Of a stretch of 28,133 nt of DNA, positions 19,301-27,874 are shown piece by piece (the first letter of the stretch is position 1; every line of letters begins with the position of its first letter). Below the pieces are notes generated by a model. The model worked only from the letters and a program-made list of their open reading frames with translations. It did no database searches and was not told where the DNA came from. Where the stretch lies: contig QXVZ01015951.1 of assembly GCA_008931825.1 (NCBI GenBank), forward strand, positions 1 to 28,133, in the 5' to 3' direction. This DNA is from Phallusia fumigata (Eukaryota; Chordata; Ascidiacea; Phlebobranchia; Ascidiidae). The translations under genes were made by a program, and so were the position numbers.

Positions 19301-20155
19301 TACAAAAACTAGGCTACGTTTCAGTGCATTTTTTCTNCAAGCAAAGGGGGGAATGCACCTAAAAAGGCTAGGAACCACTGATTTAGACATAAATTGAAAA
19401 CTGGTGCGTTGCGTGCAAAAGGTTCCGTTCCCTAGTGTTCAGGATATTAAACAGCAACAACTTTTTTCATCTCACTGTTCTCTCTGTTCCTGATCCAAAA
19501 CACTCGCGAACTTCTTCGTAACTGCATCGTTCCTCGTAACACTCAGACTCAATCCTAGAACGCTTGACTCGGACCAAAAACTCAGATGCTTCTTCTTTTG
19601 AGATGAACACTGTGTATAAAAAGATGTGTGGAAAAGATGAAAGTTATCTGGCGCTTTTAGGTTTCTTTTGCATACCGAAGCAGGAGTAAAAAACGAAATT
19701 TTGATACTGCATGGTCTCTTAGTTACACATTTTACAGACTCAAAAGTTACTTGTTAGCAAAAAGAACTTTCAAATGACTGTAGAAGACGTAACAAATTTT
19801 CGAAACGACCACTTTATAAAACTAGGCTACGTTTCAGTGCATTTTTTCTGTTTTTATTCCATACCATTTTTTAAAACCTGCAGCCCACTGCATGGGCACC
19901 GACAGAAAATTTTCCAAGAGGGAGCAATTCTTATGAGATTCATGAGATTATTTTGATACAACATACATAAAATAATAAATTACATTTTTCGCAAGTCCAG
20001 GAGGGGGCAAGTGCCCCCTCTTTCCCTTACGTGCCGGTGCCCATGGGCCACCTTTTCAAATTAAAGTTAGACCAACCTGACGCATGTGCAGATTGCAAGG
20101 AAATCCATGACAAAGAAGTGACAATGAGCAAACTAATTATCCAAAAACAATTCAT
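16231..20155 (-). CDS. Gene B: Gla / 4x EGF / single-pass membrane protein with PPPY tail (complete)
   Basis: Nine exons (79, 134, 25, 114, 111, 114, 114, 160 and 148 bp) sum to 999 bases, an uninterrupted 332-residue reading frame. Layout: signal peptide 1-25, propeptide 26-43, Gla 44-71, aromatic stack 72-79, EGF1-4 (80-230), transmembrane helix about 245-263, and a cytoplasmic tail to 332 with PPPY at 305-308. The Gla exon occurs twice (19476-19609 and 18961-19094); only one fits per transcript. Signal peptide, 18-residue propeptide with Phe at -16 and Ala at -10, and RVKR match known vitamin-K-dependent precursors, so carboxylation is likely. PPxY motifs bind WW domains such as those of NEDD4-type ligases or YAP, so a signalling or trafficking role is inferred. 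A poly(A) signal follows at 16172-16177. Closest in plan to vertebrate PRRG proteins, which lack EGFs. Confidence 0.93.
16664..16823 (-). CDS. Gene B exon 8: transmembrane exon
   Basis: 160 bases, phase 1 in, phase 2 out at TTCAC|GTAGGT. A Ser/Thr/Pro linker, then VGGAVAGVLFIAILSLILY as the membrane helix, then KLYRR as the stop-transfer. The short downstream segment rich in Asn/Thr is cytoplasmic. Reading past the donor gives a TAG, so splicing is required for the PPPY tail. Confidence 0.9.
17033..17146 (-). CDS. Gene B exon 7: EGF module 4
   Basis: 114 bases, phase 1-1. Begins [16 protein letters not shown], then CYDLVDDFSC and [10 protein letters not shown]. Keeps O-glucose, O-fucose and hydroxylation motifs. 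Upstream intron resembles that of gene A EGF6, downstream intron that of gene A EGF14. Confidence 0.9.
17473..17586 (-). CDS. Gene B exon 6: EGF module 3
   Basis: 114 bases, phase 1-1. Begins [16 protein letters not shown], then [10 protein letters not shown] and CLAGYTGKNC. The Thr of the O-fucose motif found in gene A EGF5 and EGF13 is Ile here, so that site is lost. Confidence 0.9.
17887..17997 (-). CDS. Gene B exon 5: EGF module 2 (calcium-binding)
   Basis: 111 bases, phase 1-1, donor ACAG|GTGAGA. Begins [15 protein letters not shown]; hydroxylation motif CINTEGSYYC. Counterpart of gene A EGF2 and EGF3. Confidence 0.9.
18138..18300. repeat. Short relative of the foldback element, in gene B intron 4
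   Basis: Begins GTCATATCGTTAATGTATAA and continues AAGATGCAACACTGA like the left end at 20203, followed by about three degenerate 32-bp monomers (GTGGCAC, GTCAGAACACATAAGTCG). Confidence 0.7.
18348..18461 (-). CDS. Gene B exon 4: EGF module 1
   Basis: 114 bases, phase 1-1. Begins LQCDYNHCHSSGTLSC, then CTNLYRDYSC. Six cysteines, no calcium-binding N-terminal signature, as in EGF1 of gene A. Confidence 0.88.
18774..18798 (-). CDS. Gene B exon 3: 25-bp aromatic-stack microexon
   Basis: Between TTTTACAG and GTAAGT; encodes SEVWTSIG. Same length and phases as gene A exon 3, and same place and Trp as the vertebrate helical-stack exon. Confidence 0.88.
18961..19094 (-). CDS. Gene B exon 2b: propeptide-Gla exon, downstream copy
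   Basis: 134 bases, phase 1 in, phase 0 out, donor ACA|GTAAGA (stronger than that of copy 2a). Phe at propeptide -16, Ala at -10, RVKR at -4 to -1. The Gla core ECYEERCGYEEVREC keeps seven of the Glu positions known from prothrombin. Copies 2a and 2b cannot both be used because phase 0 out cannot meet phase 1 in. Confidence 0.85.
19476..19609 (-). CDS. Gene B exon 2a: propeptide-Gla exon, upstream copy
   Basis: 134 bases, phase 1 in, phase 0 out, donor ACA|GTGAGA. Encodes [17 protein letters not shown] and then a Gla core with ExEC, EExCSYEE and REC. It differs from the downstream copy at 5 of 134 bases, giving Leu for Phe before the cleavage site and Ser for Gly in the second Glu cluster. 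It can splice to the 25-bp exon 3 in frame if the other copy is skipped. The full homology block runs to about 19849. Confidence 0.75.
20077..20155 (-). CDS. Gene B exon 1: start codon and signal peptide
   Basis: 79 bases, phase 1 out, donor TCAG|GTTGGT. Begins MNCFWIISLLIVTSLS and ends A-H-A-S, so cleavage after residue 25 is likely. Position, length and splice phase match gene A exon 1. Confidence 0.88.
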
Positions 20156-20257
20156 TGTTTCACAGATGCACTATTTTGTTGCTGGAAAACAGTTCAATTA
20201 AAGTCATATCGTTAGTGTATAATAAGATGCAACACTGAACTACGATGGCCCAGAAGT

Positions 20258-20972
20258 GAAAACACAAAAGCCGTAGCACACACAAAAATCAGAATACATG
20301 AGTCGTGGCACACACAAAAGTAAGAATACATAAGTCGTGGCACACACAAAAGTAAGAATACATAAGTCGTGGCACACACAAAAGTAAGAATACATAAACC
20401 GTAGCACAAACAAAAGTAAGAATACATAAGTCGTGGCACACACAAAAGTAAGAATACATTAGCCGTGGCACACACAAAAGTAAGAATACATAAGTCGTGG
20501 CTCACACAAAAGTAAGAATACATAAGCCGTGGCACACACAAAAATCAGAATACTTGAGTCGTGGCACACACGAAAGTAAGAATACATAAGTCGTGGCACA
20601 CACAAAAGTAAGAATACATAAGTCGTAGCACACACAAAAATCAGAATACATAAGTCGTGGCACACACAAAAATCAGAACACATACGTCGTGGCACACACA
20701 AAAATCAGAACACATAAGCCGTGGCACACACAAAAATCAGAACACATAAGTCGTGGCACACACAAATATCAGAACACATAAGTCGTGGCACACACAAAAG
20801 TACGAATACATAAGTCGTGGCACACACAAAAGTAAGAATACGTAAGTCGTGGCACACACAAAAGTAAGAATACATAGTGGCACACACAAAAGTAAGAAAG
20901 ATAAGTCGTGGCACACACAAAAGTCAGAATTACGAAAGTCGCGGCACATAAAAAAGTCATGACACATAGTCA
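20258..20972. repeat. 32-bp minisatellite, about 22 copies
   Basis: Monomer such as AAGTCGTGGCACACACAAAA plus AGTAAGAATACAT, 32 bases. Two main variants alternate in blocks: AAAGTAAGAATAC at the left and middle, AAAATCAGAACAC at 20630-20790. Edge monomers are degenerate. Minus-strand open frames across it follow from the repeat and are not genes. Confidence 0.95.
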
Positions 20973-21106
20973 GAACAAATCAGTTGTTAAAAAGTAGGGA
21001 AATGCGATGTTTGAAGTTTGCTGAAAGACAATTACGGCTTTGAACAGAATATTTCCAGTTTTGAGGACGTTTGAGAAAAATTAAATTGCAGGTACTTATC
21101 TTTCCT

Positions 21107-21678
21107 GACTAAAAGGAAAAAATTACAGACTACAGCATATTGGTTCAGGCCAAGTATTTTTCACAATAAACCTGCGCATGAGAAAGTGGTTGACACAAAA
21201 GGGCGTTTAAACGCATTTCGGCCTTCGGTAAGTGAAACAAACAACGTGTTTAAAACCACCCTATACATAACAATTTTAAATGTTAAAAACATATATTAAA
21301 TTTTAAATATTTTGTTCCAAGCCTTAATTGTCTTTCAGCAAGCTTATCGCAGTTTCCTACATTTTTGCAACTAATTTGTTCTAAGTTAGTATNGACTAAA
21401 AGGAAAAAATTACAGACTACAGCCTATTGGTTCAGGCCAAGTATTTTTCACAATAAACCTTCGCATGAGAAAGTGGTTGACACAAAAGGGCGTTTAAACA
21501 CATTTCGGCCTTCAGTAAGTGAAACAAACAACGTTTTTCAAACCACCCTATACATAACAATTTTAAATGTTAAAACATATATTAAATTTTAAATATTTTG
21601 TTCCAAGCCTTAATTGTCTTTCAGCAAACTTATCGCAGTTTCCTACATTTTTGCAACTAATTTGTTCTAAGTTAGTAT
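21107..21678. repeat. Direct duplication of about 286 bp separated by one N
   Basis: Two copies starting GACTAAAAGGAAAAAATTAC differ at about seven positions. The first ends at 21392, the N is 21393, and the second starts at 21394. Confidence 0.9.
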
Positions 21679-21822
21679 GCCACGACTTATGCGTTCTGAC
21701 TTTAGTGTGTGCCATGACTAATTATGTGTTCTGACTTATCTATGTGCTACGACATATGTGTTTTCCCTGTGGTGTTTGCCACCGCAGAGTTGAGAATTTG
21801 ATACTGAATAAGCGACATTAAC

Positions 21823-23696
21823 ATCTATGCGACCTTGTGTTTATATCACACCTCCGTACTTCATCGCTTCAACTTCTTTGTCACTTCACCACTATATATT
21901 CACGTACGTTGTGACACACAATCATTCCGCATTCCGGATTCCGGATTCCTATTCTATCGGATCATTTCGGTTATATTTCACTTTGTTTGAATCAATTCTT
22001 TCCCAATGAAATGATTCCCTTCTATGCGTTTGGAATCAGCAACGATAATACAAGTCTATCTGACACGGTTCTTGCGTGAAGCTAGTCTCCAGACAGGCAG
22101 TTGCTAGCGACAGAAGCAGAAGCAATCTGTAGTAACAAACACGGCGACAAAACGCCACGCCATAACATCGAATTTGACACCACGACTTTTGTTCTGACTT
22201 TGATGTGTGCCCGGCGTTTGTATTCTGACTTTTGTTTGTGCCACGACGTTTGTGTTTTGACTTTTGTGTGTTTCCCACACTTATCTCGTAGTACACAACT
22301 GCTCATAGTATGTAACCCCAAATACGAAATAGCATGTTATTAGTTATGTACTATCAAATTTTCATGCTTTCCATTCGGTTAACTCGAGAAGTTAGTTCTA
22401 TTTTACAATGGCTACTTCCAGATTTGACACTAGCCAACACTTTCTTGGGTATCATTGCTCTATCACAACCCAAGTGCTATAGTTGTAGTTTATTTTAGCA
22501 CACACCTTTAGAAGTACCAACGTCAATTGAAAAATATCCCATTATAAGGTTTGCGGGGCTCATGGTGTTGTAGCAGGGTAGAGGCTTCCAGTTTGCTGTG
22601 GCTTGACCCTTTTTAAACTTGGATGACTGGACTTGTCGCTGTAAGAGATATACTGCTCTATACAATGCAGACATATATCCACATTAATACACACATATAC
22701 TTGTATAACATCTCACAACCTGTAACTGATGTGTATATATGTACATTATTTACATAGGGTTATGCTGTAATGCATTTAATTTGCCACATGCAAAAAAACG
22801 GAGCAAGTCTACAAGGCCGAGAATATAACCGCTTAGCAACAGCCGATGTTACGTCACGAAAAGCCGCAAAAAATCCGCCGCTGTGATTGGCTTAAAAAGC
22901 CCCATCTGCGAATTGTATAACATTTTGGAAATATGCGTCCCGTGGTCGAAGTATCGAAACTTCCTTTTTGAGCCCAGGTGTGTCTTGGGTCGTGAGTCCA
23001 TTATTGAGTTATTGCTTGAAGACATCATAACTGTTGCTGAGCTTGCTTTCCGTCAAAGAAATTACCACACAAAAGCTTAACTCTTAATCTTGACTATACA
23101 CTGTTTGAGCGAGTAAATCGAGTCAGGAAGTAGACGTAGCGAACTCTTCTCACCTTTAGCAGGGAAAAACACTATCTTCACACCACAAAAGTTTTTTCTT
23201 CCTTGCGAATTTAAAAGGCTACTAAGGCACAGAAAGGGGGTCGAATTACAACGGATACGATCAAATGCTCGAACGATTCGCGAAGGTGTCATTTCGGAAA
23301 TGATTTATCAGAAAGTTTACTGTATTGGACATTGAGGGCTATGGCTACCGCTAATATTGTGGTTTAACGGTGGAAAATGCTGCAAAGTACATAATGATTA
23401 AACTGTTGAAGGAAGTATTGCATTAGCTCGTGTGGCCGCCTTGCAACTTGGAAAAATTGTGTTGGTGGTAAAGAACGCTACAGGTAACTGGTGACGTATT
23501 TGCTAACTACCTTACTCCGACGCCACCCGATGAGCAGGGAGAGATAATTAGTATCTCAAATAAACTCATTTAATTATTAGTCTCGATAAGAACCTAAGTA
23601 GTTAAGAGTGCGTTAGGGGCGCACTGACTATTTCCGGCTCTATTGAACATGAGGGGGTACAGTGAGAATTTGAGGAAGCAATAAACTTGTTCTCAA
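21823..23696. other. Upstream region of gene B, no gene seen
   Basis: Patchy homology to 8617-9700 upstream of gene A, with insertions here (including 22178-22275). A purine/pyrimidine-alternating stretch rich in TATAC/ACATAT lies at 22665-22760. No exon with supporting splice sites or conservation was found. Confidence 0.45.
22178..22275. repeat. Second inverted group of the 32-bp monomers
   Basis: Reverse-complement monomers (GTTCTGACTTTGATGTGTGCC, TTCTGACTTTTGTTTGTGCC, ACGACGTTTGTGTTTTGAC) about 400 bp beyond the right end of the foldback-like element. A remnant of another copy or a nested insertion. Confidence 0.65.
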
Positions 23697-24070
23697 GAAA
23701 CGTGGTTAAATATAATAGTTTCCCATGGCTTATAGAATAGGTGGTGTTACTCAACTTTACTTTTTCTTTCCATGAAGCTGTAATACCTAGAGAATGTTTG
23801 GCGTTGCTTGCAAAATGGCTCAATTTATTTGTTAGGTTGAAACGTTTTAAATCTCACCAGAAAAATGTGGTAAAATATGTTTTTGCAAATGTGGCAAGTG
23901 GTGAAAAAAAAACAATTTTTTTCTGTTTAAGTTTTACGCGAAATTTAATTTTACGTCGCAATAAAGTGAATTCCCAATAAACTTAAAAACAGCTCAAAAC
24001 AAGTGAGTGAGTTTAATTTTTTATCATTTGAGTAAACTTATAATGTTCCACGAATAAAAAAGGGGAGTGT

Positions 24071-26108
24071 GGTGACTTTCCTTCTTCGGGGACAGCTGTC
24101 GGATCTTTGATTGCGGGCCCTCCGAAAAAGCTTTTGTCCAGTGCGTCATCACCTTCGAAGGCTGGTCCATCGATTTCACGTTCACCATCATCCTTTTCCT
24201 TTTCGAGGTATTTAAGGTCTTGGGTGGTTTTATGTTTTTTTTGTTTTTCTTTCTCATTATTTTACATTCCAGGGGGAAAGCGATAATTCTAGTTTTTCGG
24301 GGGAAGCGAGAGGCTCTCTCGAGGAGCTAATGAGGGTTCATTTTGAGCAATACGACCAGGCTAGGATCGATGGAGAGATCGTGAAGTCGCTCCACCTTCA
24401 AACGATGTGAAAGAATTGTAAGTTTCAAAGTATCTTGAAAAAAAAGACTATGGCTTGAAATTGGGGAGGAGATATGATTCAAAACATTCACATTTATATT
24501 CATCACAATCACAGAATCCCTTGTTTGAAGATTGGAGACGGAGAATCGAGGATCGTCTGGTAGCCTTGCTTGTGTTTAACCATCAGCTGACACGAGAGCA
24601 ACATCTAGCGGCTGTGAGAATATTTTCGTGCCGCCACTTGCCGTCGAGATGTATAATCGTTTTCGAAAAGAATTATGTCGAGAAATTACGGAAATTCCCT
24701 TCTACTTTATTTTTTAAAATAATTGTAATTCCTTGTTTAAAGGTCTGAACTGGTGTTGCAACTTCACCTGACCAACCGTCCGCTGACACGGGAGCATCCC
24801 TTAGGGGCTGTGAGAAAACTGGTGATAAACTAAACATTTTGGTGGACCTTAAAATTAGGGAAAGAATTGTGCTTAAATGTTTTACCATGTTTTGGTGTTG
24901 TAATTATTCTCTGTTTTGAGAAGGTAGGGAAAATGGCCTTGCCTCTGCTCCCATTCAGCCACTTGCTGACACGGAGGCTTCGTCCAGTGTCTCTGGAAAT
25001 AATCTTCAGCCATCCGCTGGCGATATGTAAGTTTTTGTGTTTATTAAAGTAAACTTTGAATTTGGAAAAAAAGTGTATTCGAAATATATCCTTTGTCCCA
25101 GTGAAAAAGAAAGCGAATGCACCTCCCCTGTCACCTGCGAAGGAAGAAGAGAATGTTGAGCCTTACATTGACTGGAGTGAATTTGCTTCTCACAGTTACG
25201 TGCTCGAACTGATAAACCACAGTTCCTTTCTGTGTGATTTATGCGGAGGCTTAAGGTAGGTTATTTTCATGTGGCAGGTTTTTTGAGCTTAAAAAACATT
25301 TATATCAAAGGGGTGTGTCCGTGGGCTTCTACGGATGATATTGTTGAGTGTGAAAGATTTTTACATTGGTTTACTTTTCCAGTGCTCCTTGGGAAACTCA
25401 CTAGTGCAGCGTTGAGGCGTCATCGTCAAGAACAAACCAACTTGGGGGTAGGTAAGTTGATGTTAAGCTGTTTCGTTTCGCCCATCACTTGTCTTAATTC
25501 TAACCCCTATAATCTCTTCTCGAATTCCTCATTTCAAGCTTGTGTCAGATTGGACGCCGAAGTAAAACATCAAGCACATGTCACCAACTCGTTGTAACCC
25601 ACCGCGATTTGCTTCCCCCAAGTGGTTTGTTCACCGAACGGTGGAGCGCCATTTGCTCCCACAAACGGATTGGGGGAGTAAGTGCTGTGTTCAATTATCG
25701 TCTTCCAATAAACGAGAAAGCAATCGTCATGGCCGACGACATTTGGAGAGTGTGGCCGGGGCCAATTCGAATTAAAGCAATTAAGCTTCGGATTCATCAT
25801 GTCTTTGACGTCTCCCTGTTTGTCGGAAGTCGTGATGAACTTATTGTCTTAATCTCCAAAGAGTTGGATAAAGATGCTCTTGTGTGGGCTCAAGCACAGC
25901 GAGAGAACAGCTCCTGGACCGTGTACCAACTAACAAATTTAATGTTCTACGTTTTTTTCTTGATAGGACTTTAATAGGGCAAGGGTGTGAACTACCGGCT
26001 TACGTCACATCCAATCCTGGGTTAGTGACTCTAAACAAAACCACTACCAGACGGTTTTCAATCTCTTTTACGCAAAGTCAAGTGGCCATAAAGAAGTTAT
26101 CACCTTGA
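24071..26108 (+). pseudogene. Degenerate multi-exon gene, copy 2, unknown family
   Basis: Same exon blocks as copy 1, about 5% diverged: 24071-24206 (Ser/Pro-rich, contains AGPPKKLLSSASSPSKAG, intact frame here), from about 24273, about 24520-24650, to about 25026, 25102-25255 (154 bp, same as copy 1), and about 25310-25451. Lesions differ from copy 1: one G fewer at the start of the second exon, a TAA in the Ser/Thr-rich frame of the third, and CAGGT changed to CAAGT at the acceptor near 25620. Frame breaks in both copies argue against function of either as read. No family recognised. Confidence 0.35.
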
Positions 26109-27400
26109 AAAGTTAACTACATAGAATATTTCAAAACGCTTCGAAGCAAAGTTGGCAGTACGGTACGAACATCATCAAAAATGAACGGTACGCCTTTCGC
26201 ATGGATGGTAGTACGATACGCAAAAAAATCATCAAAAGGTTAGCACATCTTAATACGTACCATACCATACTGTCATCCTTGGGAAAAGGTAGCAATTTTT
26301 TCCTTGCGCTAATTTGTTACTTGTTTATGTACAGGTTGCAATTTGATCACCAGAACAATGTCGGAAAAAGTCATTCAATCTATAGTTCAGCCTTTAGTAG
26401 CATTTAATAATTGCAGCGATGATGACATTGTCCACTTCTTATCCCGAAATTTTCTGAAAAAAAGTGGTATGCGAACACTGCACGAACCTAGATGTGGTAC
26501 GAGAGTACATGGAGCGTGGGAAGTAGTGGTTTAAGTAAAGATTTTTGTGAGCATACCCACGAAAACCGAAAGAAAAGAGTAGACCAATAAAAGTGTTTTA
26601 GTGCTAATGGTTATTATCAGTAGTCGTAGAGGCCTAAAACCGAAATTTATTTGCAGGAAAAATAATTATTGGCATTACGATTTTACTCCAACACTTTCGT
26701 TTGTCCGAAGCCCCACCCCCACCTGACAGAATGTGATGCAAATAAGAGGGACGCCCATTCAAATTTTTTCATCTTCATTACGGCTGACCCAACGCATGTC
26801 ACTGAGCAACAGATTTTTCATTGATCTTGCCTATCTTGAGGAGATATTGTTGTTTTGCAGTTTATAGATGGACTGGAAGTTGCCAAAAGGTCTAATATAG
26901 TTACAATTCAGGATTATGTTATTATGATAAAACTTGATACAAGTTTTGGATCTCAAAACCTAAAAATTTTGCCATATCATATCCAGGATCAGAATGTCTT
27001 CTCACTTTATTAGAAGAGAAATCATGTCATGTTTGTTTTCTGGTAGCATTCCATTCCGTTCCAGTTTGAGGGATTGAGGATAAGATTTGACGCTTGCATA
27101 GCAACTTGCAAAAAAACTTTGCATTTGCAAATGACAACTCAAAATTTAGTTTAAAAAAACCTTTCCAGTTGATTTTTCCTGAAGTGAGTCAAAAACTGTA
27201 GAATCGTTCAGTTCCAACCTATCAAAAGCACAATCAGGATGTGAAAAGGGAATCGGAAAAAATATGATCAATAACTAGGCTTCAAAACAATTAAAGAGAG
27301 CAGAAGTATTTATGTTTAAGGCAAAACAATCTGTGCAAAATTCAATTCATGGGCTTCGTTTCAAAATCAAATAGTTTTTGAGTAGTAACGTTATAGTTTG
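26109..27400. other. Right-copy spacer, no intact gene seen
   Basis: Matches 13440-14830. A short open stretch near 26343-26534 parallels 13730-13880. Downstream the minus strand keeps the phrase VRRHSDPGYDMAKFLGF near 26950-27010, shared with the left copy, between stop-rich sequence. Confidence 0.3.
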
Positions 27401-27422
27401 ATGCTGAAAGGTAATAACTTAC

Positions 27423-27874
27423 TTTAAGTTGTCATGGGAATCAGCATCGGTTTGTAAAAAAATAACCCACATGTTCAGCAGATTAGTCAACCTGACAGCT
27501 GACACCATGAGCAACAAAATTTGTATTATTTTTTTGACATCAAGATTACTGAGTTGCTCAGTCAAAGTTAGTGCTGCTGCTGTCCAGCTTATGACACAAA
27601 ATTGTTCCAAACCCTTCATCAACCATTGTCACCTCTCCTGCAATCCAAACCTGTAAAAAAATCAACTTTTTAGCAATGTTTATATTTGGGCTTGTTTTGC
27701 AATACAAAAGTCACATAAACAATACTTTTGCCTAAAGAGGGAACAAGATACACTTACCTAAACTTGTCTTATTCCAAACATCAAATGTTTTACTTTACTT
27801 ACCATTTCCTTTTTCTCAGTCGAGGAAATCAAAATTCGACAGAAACAAAAACCTAGCAAACCGCTCAATAACAT
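27423..27874 (-). CDS. Possible two-exon small secreted protein, copy 2 (speculative)
   Basis: An exon 27803-27874 starting MLLSGLLGFCFCRILISS, signal-peptide-like, ends at ATG|GTAAGT in phase 0. The next block (27423-27650, acceptor TTTTACAG) continues in phase 0 with VWIAGEVTMVDEGFGTILC and stops after about 30 residues. In the left copy the first exon has a TGA and the second an early TAG, so at best only this copy is intact. The second block also has a longer open frame in another phase. I regard this as a weak candidate. Confidence 0.2.

Larger units (their letters stand above)
20203..21822. mobile_element. Foldback-like element upstream of gene B
   Basis: The left end (GTCATATCGTTAGTGTATAA) leads into a 32-bp minisatellite arm. 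An internal segment present twice (21107-21392 and 21394-21678) is followed by an inverted right arm (21679-21770) with about three reverse-complement monomers. The right terminus, ending near CGACATTAAC, resembles the reverse complement of the left one imperfectly. Long inverted arms made of tandem subrepeats are typical of Foldback/Galileo-type DNA elements. No transposase is seen, so it would be non-autonomous. No clear target-site duplication. Confidence 0.45.

Noticed and set aside
20212-20967. Several long overlapping minus-strand open frames with Cys/Tyr/Phe-rich repeats
   Set aside because: They come from the 32-bp minisatellite (three frames all open because the monomer lacks stops). 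No start context, splice sites or unique sequence supports a gene.
25540-25974. 144-residue plus-strand frame read as one continuous gene
   Set aside because: It runs through a likely intron end (GTGTCAG) and changes frame relative to copy 1; only parts are conserved.
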